Positions 31,718-40,218 of a DNA stretch of 49,745 bases are shown one piece after another. Source of the stretch: DASYAE01 sp036501535 (GTDB lineage: Bacteria; Actinomycetota; Actinomycetes; Streptomycetales; Catenulisporaceae). Position 1 is the first letter of the stretch. Every line of letters starts with the position of its first letter. The stretch lies in assembly GCA_036501535.1 (NCBI GenBank), contig DASYAE010000010.1, positions 1 through 49,745 of the forward strand. The letters run 5' to 3'. The notes beneath the pieces were generated by a model. That model saw only the letters and a program-made list of their open reading frames with translations. It did not search any database and had not been told where the DNA came from. The translations under genes and the position numbers were made by a program.

Positions 31718-32998
31718 CTACGGCGCCGCGGGAGCGTATTCCGACCCTGTCTGCTCTGGGGCCTGCACGATTACGCGATGCTTGGCGAACGCCGAGACGG
31801 TCAGGCTCACCGCGGCCGTCACGGTGCCGACGAGCGCCGCCGTGGTGATCAGCTGCGTCGGGGTGTGGTGGGCGAAGCCGATGATCACCACCGTCTCGAG
31901 CGCGATGCCGGCGAAGACGAGCCAGCCGATCGCGGTGGACCGCCGGGCGACCGCGTCCAGCAGCGCCAGCTGCACCAGCGCCTGCACCGCCCCGGCCAGG
32001 CCGAACAGCCAGGCCGCCGAGGAGAGGTCGAAGCCGGCCGCCGCGCCGAGGTACTTCGAGCCGAACGCGATCCGGATCATAGGCGTCGCGGCCACCGCGG
32101 TGCAGCCGACGATCAGCGCCCCGACCCCCACGGAGAACGCCGTGGCCTGCATCAGCGCGCGGCGCCGCGTCTCCGGAACGGCCAGCTTCGGATAGGCCAG
32201 CACGGCGATGAACAGCGGACCGAAATAGCCCGCGCGCGTGAACATCGCCCCGGCCTGATACCGCCCCAGCTCATCACCGCTGAAGTAGTGCGCTGACAAC
32301 AAGCCGTCCAGCAGCGAGAGCACGAGGACCGCGCCGAGGCTCCACGACGCGCCGCTGAGCTCGCGCACGTATCCCAGGCCTCGGCGCAGGCTCGGGCGGC
32401 CGACCGCGTCGCGCAGCGAGTAGTGGCACGCCGCGGTCACGACGAACCAGCTCACCGCCATCGCGCCCATGATCAGCCCCGGGTTCGGCGTGAACAGCGC
32501 GGCGGCCTTGCCCGCGATCAGCTTCGCGCCGTTCATCGCGATGAACATCACCGAGAACGCGGTGAACCGGCACGCGCCCTGCGCGACGCCGAGGTAGCCG
32601 GAGATCAGGGCGAAGGGCAGCAACGAGAGCGACGTCCACGCCACCGCGCCGACCGAGACCGCCGGCAGCGCCGCGCTGATCGCTGGCGCCAGCGCGGCCA
32701 GCCCCACGGTGGTCACCACGCCGACGATCAGCGCCCACCGGATCAGCGGGCCGGCCAATTCCTGCAGCGCGGCGTTATCGGCGCAGGCCGCCCTAGCCAC
32801 CCGGCGCGCGGTGACCGCCTGCACTGCTGTCGCCGGGATGGAGGCCACCAGCAGGATCATCAGCAGCGCGCCGATCTGCCCATAAGCGGCCTTGTCCAGC
32901 TGGTGCGCCAACACGAAGCTGAAGCCGTAGGACAGCACGCTGCCGACGAGGGTGCAGACGGCGACCATCGCGCTGTCGGCCAGGAGGCGGCGGGCCAT
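31718..32998 (-). CDS. MOP-superfamily flippase / polysaccharide transporter-like membrane protein
   Basis: 426 aa, about 12 to 14 hydrophobic helices. The N-terminal VCTLVGSVLSYGFSFVLAHQ, LDKAAYGQIGALLMI is typical of Wzx-like oligosaccharide flippases of the MOP superfamily, which move lipid-linked glycans across the cytoplasmic membrane. ATG 32998 starts just before the first helix; the frame runs to 33250 through unlikely Arg-rich sequence. The Shine-Dalgarno site is weak (GGAAAGGG). No glycosyltransferase is next to it. The methyltransferase gene lies upstream on the same strand, 264 nt away, so they are probably separate units. The substrate is unknown. Confidence 0.8.
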   Translation of the reverse strand: MARRLLADSAMVAVCTLVGSVLSYGFSFVLAHQLDKAAYGQIGALLMILLVASIPATAVQAVTARRVARAACADNAALQELAGPLIRWALIVGVVTTVGLAALAPAISAALPAVSVGAVAWTSLSLLPFALISGYLGVAQGACRFTAFSVMFIAMNGAKLIAGKAAALFTPNPGLIMGAMAVSWFVVTAACHYSLRDAVGRPSLRRGLGYVRELSGASWSLGAVLVLSLLDGLLSAHYFSGDELGRYQAGAMFTRAGYFGPLFIAVLAYPKLAVPETRRRALMQATAFSVGVGALIVGCTAVAATPMIRIAFGSKYLGAAAGFDLSSAAWLFGLAGAVQALVQLALLDAVARRSTAIGWLVFAGIALETVVIIGFAHHTPTQLITTAALVGTVTAAVSLTVSAFAKHRVIVQAPEQTGSEYAPAAP

Positions 32999-33154
32999 GG
33001 CGCGTGCCCTTTCCGGGATCGGGATCCGGCTCGGTGCCGCACGCTCGCACAGGTGTACAGGCGACGGCTCGAAGCCGGCTGGCGCTGCCCGGTCGCGCGC
33101 GGCGTCGCCGCAGCCGGTCAGTCGAACAGTGTCGGCGACCGTACAGTCGCGGCG

Positions 33155-33173
33155 CAGTCCGTGGCACGGACTG
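33155..33173. promoter_or_regulatory. Inverted repeat upstream of the flippase gene
   Basis: CAGTCCGT-GGC-ACGGACTG is a perfect 8-3-8 inverted repeat, 157-175 bp before the flippase ATG. A nearby TACAGTC/GACTGTA pair partly repeats the same arms. This could be an operator or the 3'-end hairpin of the methyltransferase transcript. Confidence 0.35.
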
Positions 33174-33262
33174 TATCCGCGGCGCAACACCGACCGCCAT
33201 CTACCATGCCGTGTCGATGCCGTGGCCGCCACCGCATGACTCTTAGGCATCCATGGGTGTAC

Positions 33263-34180
33263 TTACTGCGTACTTACTTGGGTGGGCTGCGCCGACGGCT
33301 TCTCCGCGATGAAGATTGCCGTGCCGGGCACTAGGCGGCCGCGGTACTCGGACCAGCCGCCGCCCCAGCGGTCGCCGAGCCCGCGCGGGTATTCCGGCTC
33401 GACCACCTGGCGCAGCATCAGGCCGGCCGCGGTCAGTTCGCTCACCCGGTCGCCGAAGGTCCGGTGGTGCTCGACGTAGGTCGCCACGCCGCTATCGTCC
33501 TGCTCCACATAAGGCCTGCGGTCGAAATACGAGTCGCGCACCACAAGTCCGTTCTCGCCCGGATCATCCGGAAGGCACCAGCGGAACGGATGCGGCACCG
33601 CGAACACCCACCGGCCGCCGGGCTTGAGCACCCGGCAGATTTCCCGCATGACCGCAGCGGAGTCCGCGACGAACGGGACCGCGCCGAAGGCCGAGCACGC
33701 GATGTCGAAGGAGTCGTCGGCGAAAGGAACGGCCGAGGCGTCTGCGACGACGAGCGGCAGCGGCCCCGGCAGGGATTCGGCGCCGTTTCCCGTGTCCACG
33801 GGCTGCTCGACCCGGTGCTGATCGATGCTGTGCTGATCGATTCTTCGAGCAAGCTCGAGCTGGCGCAGGGACAGGTCGAATCCGGCCACCAGCGCGCCCT
33901 GGCCGGCCAGCCAGCGCGCGCACTGCGCCGCGCCGCAGCCGACCTCCAGCACCCGCTTGCCCGCCACCGGACCGAGCAGTCCGGCTTCGGCCTCGTCCAA
34001 ACCCTCCGGGCACCACAGGAACCGTGCGTCCCCCAGGTACTGCCCGTGCTCCGCCTGGTAGTCGTCCGCGTTGTCATCCCACCAGGCGCGATTGGCTCGG
34101 ACGGTCTCCTCGCCGCCGGCCGCCCGGCGGACCACCGACGGCCCGTAACTGCCGCCGTACCAGTCGTCTTCCTCGTCCAC
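33263..34180 (-). CDS. Class I SAM-dependent methyltransferase
   Basis: 305 aa from GTG 34180. The Rossmann-like methyltransferase core has motif I VLEVGCGAAQCARWLAGQG, then FDLSLRQLELARR, LVVADASAVPFADDSFDIAC and a post-motif LKPGGRWVFAVPHPF. The N-terminal ANRAWWDDNADDYQAEHG matches a common actinobacterial methyltransferase family whose gene, from memory, lies beside rpsA. The acceptor is unknown. After the second strand there is an unusual IDQHSIDQH repeat, encoded by a 15-bp tandem repeat (33815-33841). The start is uncertain: ATG 34231 is an alternative and no strong ribosome-binding site is visible. It is divergent from rpsA. Confidence 0.85.
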   Translation of the reverse strand: MDEEDDWYGGSYGPSVVRRAAGGEETVRANRAWWDDNADDYQAEHGQYLGDARFLWCPEGLDEAEAGLLGPVAGKRVLEVGCGAAQCARWLAGQGALVAGFDLSLRQLELARRIDQHSIDQHRVEQPVDTGNGAESLPGPLPLVVADASAVPFADDSFDIACSAFGAVPFVADSAAVMREICRVLKPGGRWVFAVPHPFRWCLPDDPGENGLVVRDSYFDRRPYVEQDDSGVATYVEHHRTFGDRVSELTAAGLMLRQVVEPEYPRGLGDRWGGGWSEYRGRLVPGTAIFIAEKPSAQPTQVSTQ

Positions 34181-34301
34181 AGGCCCACTCTCGCACGAAT
34201 TCAGCGTCCTTCCGTACCCCGCCCCTTCCGCCATCCGGACACGCCGCGCTAGGGTTCCCCTTCGTGGGTGACGGCTTCCGGCCGCGTCACGCCCACCTCG
34301 A

Positions 34302-34331
34302 TTGACCATGGAAGCGCCAGCCCCGTATTCT
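34302..34331 (+). promoter_or_regulatory. Putative rpsA promoter
   Basis: TTGACC (34302-34307) and TATTCT (34326-34331) are 18 bp apart, close to the vegetative consensus, and would give a leader of about 130 nt before the rpsA ATG. A weaker TAGGGT at 34250 may be a second -10. Confidence 0.55.
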
Positions 34332-34467
34332 GGCTGTTGCGCTGCGGACCCGTGTGGCTTCAGACCGAGGGGGCCGCACCGACTTTCCGAACAGCTTTCG
34401 TTCCCCGAGTCAGGCTCCGCCGCGTGTGTCATCCGACCACATATCCGTACCCGGAGCCCTTTCCCCC

Positions 34468-35958
34468 ATGACGAGCAGCACCGAGTCCGTCCGAACCCCG
34501 CAGGTCGCTATCAACGACATCGGTTCGGAGGAGGCCTTCCTCGCCGCGATCGACGAGACCATCAAGTACTTCAACGACGGCGACATCGTCGACGGCACCA
34601 TCGTGAAGGTCGATCGGGACGAAGTCCTGCTCGACATCGGTTATAAGACCGAGGGCGTCATCCCTTCCCGCGAACTGTCGATCAAGCACGACGTCGACCC
34701 GCACGAGGTGGTCTCCGTGGGAGACCACGTCGAGGCCCTGGTCCTGCAGAAGGAGGACAAGGAAGGCCGGCTGATCCTGTCCAAGAAGCGCGCTCAGTAC
34801 GAGCGCGCCTGGGGCACGATCGAGAAGATCAAGGACGAGGACGGGATCGTCACCGGCACCGTCATTGAGGTCGTCAAGGGCGGCCTGATCATCGACATCG
34901 GGCTGCGCGGCTTCCTGCCGGCCTCGCTGGTCGAGATGCGCCGCGTGCGCGACCTGCAGCCGTACGTCGGCAAGGAGCTCGAGGCCAAGATCATCGAGCT
35001 GGACAAGAACCGCAACAACGTGGTCCTGTCCCGCCGCGCCTGGCTGGAGCAGACCCAGTCCGAGGTGCGCCAGACGTTCCTGACGACCCTGCTCAAGGGC
35101 CAGGTGCGCTCGGGCGTGGTCTCCTCGATCGTCAACTTCGGCGCCTTCGTCGACCTCGGCGGGGTCGACGGCCTGGTGCACGTCTCCGAGCTGTCCTGGA
35201 AGCACATCGACCACCCCTCCGAGGTGGTCGAGGTCGGCCAGGAGGTCACGGTCGAGGTCCTGGACGTGGACATGGACCGGGAGCGGGTCTCGCTGTCGCT
35301 CAAGGCGACGCAGGAGGACCCGTGGCAGCAGTTCGCCCGGACCCACCAGATCGGGCAGGTCGTGCCGGGCAAGGTCACCAAGCTGGTGCCCTTCGGCGCG
35401 TTCGTGCGGGTCGAGGAGGGCATCGAGGGCCTGGTGCACATCTCCGAGCTGGCCGAGCGGCACGTGGAGATCCCGGAGCAGGTCGTGCAGGTCGGCGACG
35501 AGATCTTCGTGAAGGTCATCGACATCGACCTGGACCGCCGGCGCATCTCGCTGTCCCTCAAGCAGGCGAACGAGGGCCTGACCGGCGACGCGACCGTGGA
35601 CCAGTTCGACCCGACCCTCTACGGCATGGCCGCCACGTACGACGCCGAGGGCAACTACGTCTACCCCGACGGCTTCGATCCGGAGACCGGCGAGTGGCTC
35701 GAGGGCTTCGACTCGCAGCGCGAGCTGTGGGAGTCGCAGTACGCCGAGGCCCAGACCCGGTTCGAGCAGCACCAGAAGCAGATCTCGGAGGCCCGCAAGG
35801 CCGACGCCGAGGCGGCTGCTTCCGGCAGCAGCGACGCGACGCCCGAGGCGGCTCCGTCCAGCTACTCCTCGGCCGCCCCGGCGGCCGCGACCGGCGCGCT
35901 GGCCTCCGACGAGGCCCTGGCCGCGCTGCGGGAGAAGCTGGCCGGCGGCCAGAACTGA
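34468..35958 (+). CDS. rpsA: 30S ribosomal protein S1
   Basis: 496 aa with four S1 RNA-binding domains, at about 38-107, 125-193, 210-280 and 295-365. The last two carry the typical FGAFVDLGGVDGLVHVSELS and FGAFVRVEEGIEGLVHISEL segments. The C-terminal 110 aa are acidic and Ala/Ser-rich, ending in LAALREKLAGGQN. Four domains rather than six is normal for actinobacteria. The protein helps load mRNA on the small subunit. ATG 34468 is preceded by GGAG at about 12 nt. Two tandem hairpins follow the stop. It has its own promoter and precedes coaE, as in other actinomycetes. Confidence 0.97.
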   Translation: MTSSTESVRTPQVAINDIGSEEAFLAAIDETIKYFNDGDIVDGTIVKVDRDEVLLDIGYKTEGVIPSRELSIKHDVDPHEVVSVGDHVEALVLQKEDKEGRLILSKKRAQYERAWGTIEKIKDEDGIVTGTVIEVVKGGLIIDIGLRGFLPASLVEMRRVRDLQPYVGKELEAKIIELDKNRNNVVLSRRAWLEQTQSEVRQTFLTTLLKGQVRSGVVSSIVNFGAFVDLGGVDGLVHVSELSWKHIDHPSEVVEVGQEVTVEVLDVDMDRERVSLSLKATQEDPWQQFARTHQIGQVVPGKVTKLVPFGAFVRVEEGIEGLVHISELAERHVEIPEQVVQVGDEIFVKVIDIDLDRRRISLSLKQANEGLTGDATVDQFDPTLYGMAATYDAEGNYVYPDGFDPETGEWLEGFDSQRELWESQYAEAQTRFEQHQKQISEARKADAEAAASGSSDATPEAAPSSYSSAAPAAATGALASDEALAALREKLAGGQN

Positions 35959-35986
35959 CCTCGCCGCGCCGAAAGGCGGACAGGCG

Positions 35987-36044
35987 GCGGGCCGGAGCGA
36001 TCCGGCCCGCAGGTCGCCCCGCGGACCAGCCGGTCCGCGGGGCG
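35987..36044 (+). terminator. Two tandem hairpins after rpsA
   Basis: First hairpin: GCGGGCCGGA/TCCGGCCCGC with a GCGA tetraloop (35987-36010). Second: CGCCCCGCGGACC with its exact complement and a 4-nt loop (36015-36044). Only 4 nt separate them. They probably act together as a rpsA terminator, leaving coaE to another promoter or to readthrough. Confidence 0.65.
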
Positions 36045-36084
36045 CTGTTCGCCCGGGCGGCGGCCGAGACCACGGGCTGCGGAC

Positions 36085-36762
36085 ATGGATGACGCGAGGG
36101 CCGAGCCGACCGGGCCGGGCGGTATGGCGCTGCCCAGAACCGAGCTGCATAGAACTGTGCTGCCCAGAACCGTGCACGTCGGGCTGACCGGCGGGATCGG
36201 CTCGGGCAAGTCGACCGTGGCGGCCATGCTCGCCGACCGCGGCGCGATCGTGCTCGACGCCGACGTGGCGGCCCGCGAGGTCGTCGCCCCCGGCACCGGC
36301 GGCGCCGCCGCGGTGGCCGCGGAGTTCGGCGACGCGGTGATCGCCCCGGACGGCTCGCTCGACCGGGCCGCGCTGGCCGCGGTCGTGTTCGCCGATCCGG
36401 GCCGCCGCGCCGCGCTGAACGCGATCATCCATCCGCGGGTGCGCGACTGGATGGCGCAGCGCGCGCAGCTGGCCCCGGCCGGCTCCGTGGTCGTGCAGGA
36501 CATCCCGCTGCTGGTCGAGAACAACCTCGGCAGCCTGTTCGAGCTCGTCGTCGTGGTCGACGCGGACGACCGGACCCGGATCGCCCGGCTGGTCGCCGAC
36601 CGCGGCATGGCGCCGGACGAGGCGGGGGCGCGCATCGCTGCTCAGGCCCCCCGTGAAACCAGGCTGGCGGCGGCCGACGTCGTGATTGACAACAGTGGCG
36701 CTCGCGAGGCCTTGGGGGCCCAGGTGGACGCGCTGTGGTCGAGGATCGCGGGTATCGCGTGA
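36085..36762 (+). CDS. coaE: Dephospho-CoA kinase
   Basis: 225 aa as the longest reading; it catalyses the last step of coenzyme A synthesis. The P-loop is HVGLTGGIGSGKSTVAAML, followed by VLDADVAAREVV, NAIIHPRVRDWM and VVQDIPLLVENN, all typical of CoaE. The first 29 residues are not part of the family. Ahead of the P-loop, three tandem 15-bp units (36129-36173) encode L-P/H-R-T-E/V repeats. The true start may be ATG 36124 or GTG 36171 (giving MHVGLTGG); no site has a convincing ribosome-binding sequence. No UvrB-like or YceI-like fusion domain is present at the C-terminus. Function is firm; the start is not. Confidence 0.93.
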   Translation: MDDARAEPTGPGGMALPRTELHRTVLPRTVHVGLTGGIGSGKSTVAAMLADRGAIVLDADVAAREVVAPGTGGAAAVAAEFGDAVIAPDGSLDRAALAAVVFADPGRRAALNAIIHPRVRDWMAQRAQLAPAGSVVVQDIPLLVENNLGSLFELVVVVDADDRTRIARLVADRGMAPDEAGARIAAQAPRETRLAAADVVIDNSGAREALGAQVDALWSRIAGIA

Positions 36763-36901
36763 ATCGGCTTTCCACGCAGGGGACTCACGGTCCGGCCGCC
36801 GGGTCGGCTACGGTTGGGCGGGCGCCGCGCCGGAGCCGTGCACTCGCCGAAGGACCAGCCCCCGCCGCGCCGGACAGTGGTGACGCCTGGGAGGGCGAGA
36901 C

Positions 36902-37870
36902 ATGACGACGATCTCCGCACACGACCGCAGTCAACAGGCGGGCGGGGACATCCAGGATCCGCAGCAGGACGGGAGCCGGCCGCCGGCCAGGCGTCCGGTG
37001 CTGCTGCGCGGGCTGATCCGCGAGGCCCGGCCCAAGCAGTGGGTCAAGAACGTGCTCGTGCTCACGGCGCCGCTGGCCGCGGGCAAGATCGACGACTCGC
37101 ACACGCTGGCCGCCAGCGGCGTCGCGTTCGCGGCCTTCTGCCTGGCCGCCTCCGCGGTCTACTACGCGAACGACGCGCTCGACGTCGAGGCCGACCGGGC
37201 GCACCCGAAGAAGCGCTACCGCCCGATCGCGGCCGGCATCATCCCGATACCGCTGGCCTGGGTCTGCGTGGTGGTGCTGGCGGCCTGCGCGGTCGGCGTC
37301 GCGTTCGCGGCCAACGCCGCCACGGCCGTGGTCGTCGGGGTCTACCTCGCGATGCACCTTTCGTACAGCGCCTGGCTCAAGCACGTGCTCGTGCTCGACC
37401 TGGCCATGGTGGCCGCCGGCTTCCTGCTGCGGGCCATGGTGGGCGGCGTCGCCGCGGACATCCCGCTGTCCCAGTGGTTCCTGCTGACCACCGGGTTCGG
37501 CTCGCTGTTCATGGTGGCCGGCAAGCGCTACTCCGAGATGGTGCTGATGGGCGACGCGGCCGGCACCACGCGCAAGTCGCTGGCCGAGTACTCGCAGTCC
37601 TACCTGCGCTTCGTCTGGCAGATGGCGGCGGCGCTGACGATACTGACCTACTCGCTGTGGGCCCTGGCCCTCGGAGCAGACCACCACGGCGCGCCCTGGC
37701 ACGAGATCTCGATCGTGCCGTGGTCGTTCGTGTTCCTGCGCTACGCGATGTTCGTGGACGCCGGCACCGCCGGCGAGCCGGAGGACGTGGTGCTCGGGGA
37801 CAAGGTGATAATGGCGATCGGCGCGGTCTGGCTCGCCTGCTTCGCGTTGGGAGTGTTCAATGCCGGATGA
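36902..37870 (+). CDS. Decaprenyl-phosphate phosphoribosyltransferase (UbiA family)
   Basis: 322 aa, about nine membrane helices. The key motif NDALDVEADRAHPKKRYRPI, followed by AAG, is the Asp-rich NDxxD site of UbiA prenyltransferases in the version used by the mycobacterial enzyme Rv3806c. The N-terminal RPKQWVKNVLVLTAPLAAGK and the second segment KRYSEMVLMGD also match that enzyme. It transfers 5-phosphoribose from PRPP to decaprenyl phosphate, the first step toward the arabinose donor. The stop lies 11 nt inside the dprE1 gene, so the two are coupled. The following phosphatase (Rv3807c-like) is not encoded here. Confidence 0.9.
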   Translation: MTTISAHDRSQQAGGDIQDPQQDGSRPPARRPVLLRGLIREARPKQWVKNVLVLTAPLAAGKIDDSHTLAASGVAFAAFCLAASAVYYANDALDVEADRAHPKKRYRPIAAGIIPIPLAWVCVVVLAACAVGVAFAANAATAVVVGVYLAMHLSYSAWLKHVLVLDLAMVAAGFLLRAMVGGVAADIPLSQWFLLTTGFGSLFMVAGKRYSEMVLMGDAAGTTRKSLAEYSQSYLRFVWQMAAALTILTYSLWALALGADHHGAPWHEISIVPWSFVFLRYAMFVDAGTAGEPEDVVLGDKVIMAIGAVWLACFALGVFNAG

Positions 37871-39389
37871 GCCGCACGAGTGGTGGACCCCGGCCGCCGG
37901 GCCCGAACCGCACTCGCACCCTGATTCGGATGTGGGCGACATGATATTCCCCAACACCGCGTTCTCCGAGGCCGGGCGCGCCACGGCGGCCGTGGCCGAG
38001 CCCGCGCCGGCCCGCGTTCCGGCCGCGCCCGCCCACGACGACGAGCCGTCCCCGGAGCGTCTGACCGGCTGGGGCCGCACCGCGCCGTCGGTCGCCCGGG
38101 TGGCCCGGCCGGGCTCCCGCGACGAGGTCGCCGAGGCGCTCGCCGGCGCCGGCCCGCGCGGCGTCGTCGCCCGCGGCCTGGGCCGCTCCTACGGCGACCC
38201 GGCGCAGAACGCCGGCGGCCTCGTGCTCGACATGACCGGCCTGAACCGGATCCTCGGATTCGACCTGGAGACCGGGGTCGTCACCGTCGAGGGCGGGGTC
38301 TCGCTGCACGCGCTGATGCGGGCCCTGGTGCCCTTCGGCTACTTCGTCCCGGTCACCCCCGGGACCCGGTACGTCACCGTCGGCGGCGCGATCGCCAGCG
38401 ACATCCACGGCAAGAACCACCACGCCGACGGCTCGTTCACCCAGCACGTGCTCTCCATGGACCTCCTGCTGGCCGACGGCGCCGTGCGCACCGTCACCCC
38501 CGACGGCGACCCGGAGCTGTTCTGGGCCACCGCCGGCGGCATGGGCCTGACCGGCGTGGTGCTCAGCGCCGTGATCCGGATGGTGCCGATCGAGACCTCG
38601 CTGCTCAGCGTGGACACCTTCAAGCTGCCCGACCTCGACGCGCTGATGGAGAAGCTGGCCGGCACCGACACCGACTACCGCTACACGGTGGCCTGGATGG
38701 ACTGCCTGGCCAAGGGCGCCAAGCTCGGCCGCGCGCTGCTGGACTGCGGCAACTTCGCCACCCGGGACGAGCTGCCGGCCAAGCACCGCGCCGACCCGCT
38801 GGCCTTCTCCGCCAAGCCGCTGGCCGCGGTGCCGGACCTGTTCCCGTCCCGGCTGCTGAACCGGCGCACCATCGCGCTGGCCAACGAGGTCTGGTACCGC
38901 AAGCCGTCCGCGCACCACCACCTCGCCACCATCGGCGGGTTCTTCCACCCGCTGGACGGGATCAAGGACTGGAACCGGGTCTACGGCGGTTCCGGCTTCC
39001 TGCAGTACCAGTTCGTGGTGCCGTTCAGCGCGGACGTCACGTTCAAGCGGATGGTCGAGCGGATCAGCCGGGCGCAGGCGCCGTCGTTCGTCACGGTGCT
39101 CAAGCGGTTCGGGAAGGGCTCGCCGGGCTACCTGTCCTTCCCGCAGGAGGGCTGGACGCTGGCGCTGGACTTCCCGACGAACACCCCCGGCCTCGACCGG
39201 CTGCTGCCGTGGCTGGACGAGCAGGTGCTCGCCGAGGGCGGCCGGATCTACCTGGCCAAGGACGCCCGGCTGGCGCCCGAGCGGCTGGCCGCGATGTACC
39301 CGAGGCTGGAGGATTACCGCAAGGTGCGCGCCTCGGTCGACCCGCACGGCGTGTTCGTCTCGGACCAGTCCCGCCGTCTGGGACTGTGA
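37860..39389 (+). CDS. dprE1: Decaprenylphosphoryl-beta-D-ribose oxidase (DprE1-like FAD enzyme)
   Basis: 509 aa. An FAD-binding oxidase of the VAO/PCMH fold: RGLGRSYGDPAQNAGG, TVGGAIASDIHGKNHH and AGGMGLTGVVLSAVIRM. It oxidises the 2'-OH of decaprenylphosphoryl ribose; DprE2 then reduces the ketone to arabinose. The C-terminal parts GSGFLQYQFVVP, GWTLALDFP and IYLAKDARL align with the mycobacterial enzyme. The Lys of AKDAR is kept, but the benzothiazinone-reactive Cys of NICVDF is Ala here (TLALDF). The N-terminal 60 aa are a Pro/Ala-rich extension; ATG 37860 has GGGAG at good spacing, so it is probably genuine. Overlap with ubiA implies coupled translation. Confidence 0.92.
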   Translation: MPDEPHEWWTPAAGPEPHSHPDSDVGDMIFPNTAFSEAGRATAAVAEPAPARVPAAPAHDDEPSPERLTGWGRTAPSVARVARPGSRDEVAEALAGAGPRGVVARGLGRSYGDPAQNAGGLVLDMTGLNRILGFDLETGVVTVEGGVSLHALMRALVPFGYFVPVTPGTRYVTVGGAIASDIHGKNHHADGSFTQHVLSMDLLLADGAVRTVTPDGDPELFWATAGGMGLTGVVLSAVIRMVPIETSLLSVDTFKLPDLDALMEKLAGTDTDYRYTVAWMDCLAKGAKLGRALLDCGNFATRDELPAKHRADPLAFSAKPLAAVPDLFPSRLLNRRTIALANEVWYRKPSAHHHLATIGGFFHPLDGIKDWNRVYGGSGFLQYQFVVPFSADVTFKRMVERISRAQAPSFVTVLKRFGKGSPGYLSFPQEGWTLALDFPTNTPGLDRLLPWLDEQVLAEGGRIYLAKDARLAPERLAAMYPRLEDYRKVRASVDPHGVFVSDQSRRLGL

Positions 39390-39425
39390 GCGGCGAGCGA
39401 ACCGGAACCTGGAGGAATGGACACG

Positions 39426-40193
39426 ATGAAGGACGCGCTCGGCTCGGTGCAGTCGCTGCTGGTCCTCGGCGGCACCTCGGACATCGCGCTGGCCACCGCG
39501 CGCAAGCTGGTGGCCGACCGGACCCGGCGGGTGGTGCTGGCCGCCCGGCCCTCCGACCGGCTCGACGCCGCGGCGCAGGAGCTGCGCGAGCTCGGCGCCG
39601 AGGTCGAGACGGTGCCGTTCGACGCGGCCGGCGTGGAGGAGCACGAGAAGACGCTCGGCGCGGTCTTCGCCGGAGGCGACGTCGACGTGGTGCTGGTGGC
39701 CTTCGGCGTGCTCGGCGACCAGGCCGCGGACGAGCGGGACCCGGTGGCCGCGGCGAAGGTGGCCCAGACCAACTACGTCGGCGCGGTCTCCGCGAGCCTG
39801 GTGTGCGCCAACGCGCTGAAGAAGCAGGGGCACGGCTCGCTGGTCGTGCTCTCCTCGGTGGCCGGCGAGCGCGGGCGGCGGGACAACTTCATCTACGGCT
39901 CGACCAAGGCCGGCCTGGACACCTTCGCCCAGGGCCTCGGCGACTCGCTGCACGGCTCCGGCGTGCACGTGATGATCGTGCGTCCCGGCTTCGTCGAGTC
40001 GAAGATGACCGCCGGCATGCCGAAGGCGCCGATGTCCACCACGCCGGGCGCGGTCGCCGACGCGATCGTGGCCGGCCTGCGCAAGGGCTCGCAGATCATC
40101 TGGGTGCCGGCCCAGCTGCGCTTCGTCTTCTCCGGCCTGCGCCACCTGCCCCGCTCGGCCTTCCGCCTGGTGGTGGAGCGGCAGGGGCGGTAG
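39426..40193 (+). CDS. dprE2: Decaprenylphosphoryl-2-keto-erythro-pentose reductase (DprE2-like SDR)
   Basis: 255 aa. Short-chain dehydrogenase with the altered cofactor motif VLGGTSDIALATARKL found in DprE2, catalytic Ser in LSSVAGERGRRDN and YGSTK (Tyr/Lys). It reduces the DprE1 product with NADH to decaprenylphosphoryl arabinose, the sugar donor for arabinans. ATG 39426 lies 10 nt after GGAGG; the in-frame ATG at 39417 is too close to that site. It follows dprE1 by 36 nt, in the same operon. The C-terminal basic helix after VPAQLRFVFSGLRH may associate with membrane. Confidence 0.93.
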   Translation: MKDALGSVQSLLVLGGTSDIALATARKLVADRTRRVVLAARPSDRLDAAAQELRELGAEVETVPFDAAGVEEHEKTLGAVFAGGDVDVVLVAFGVLGDQAADERDPVAAAKVAQTNYVGAVSASLVCANALKKQGHGSLVVLSSVAGERGRRDNFIYGSTKAGLDTFAQGLGDSLHGSGVHVMIVRPGFVESKMTAGMPKAPMSTTPGAVADAIVAGLRKGSQIIWVPAQLRFVFSGLRHLPRSAFRLVVERQGR

Positions 40194-40218
40194 GCGGCCG
40201 AGGCGGCCTGACGACCGC

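Noticed and set aside
37857..40145. Long minus-strand frame opposite dprE1 and dprE2
   Set aside because: The plus-strand proteins are full-length known enzymes; the minus frame gives only His/Gly/Arg-rich sequence.
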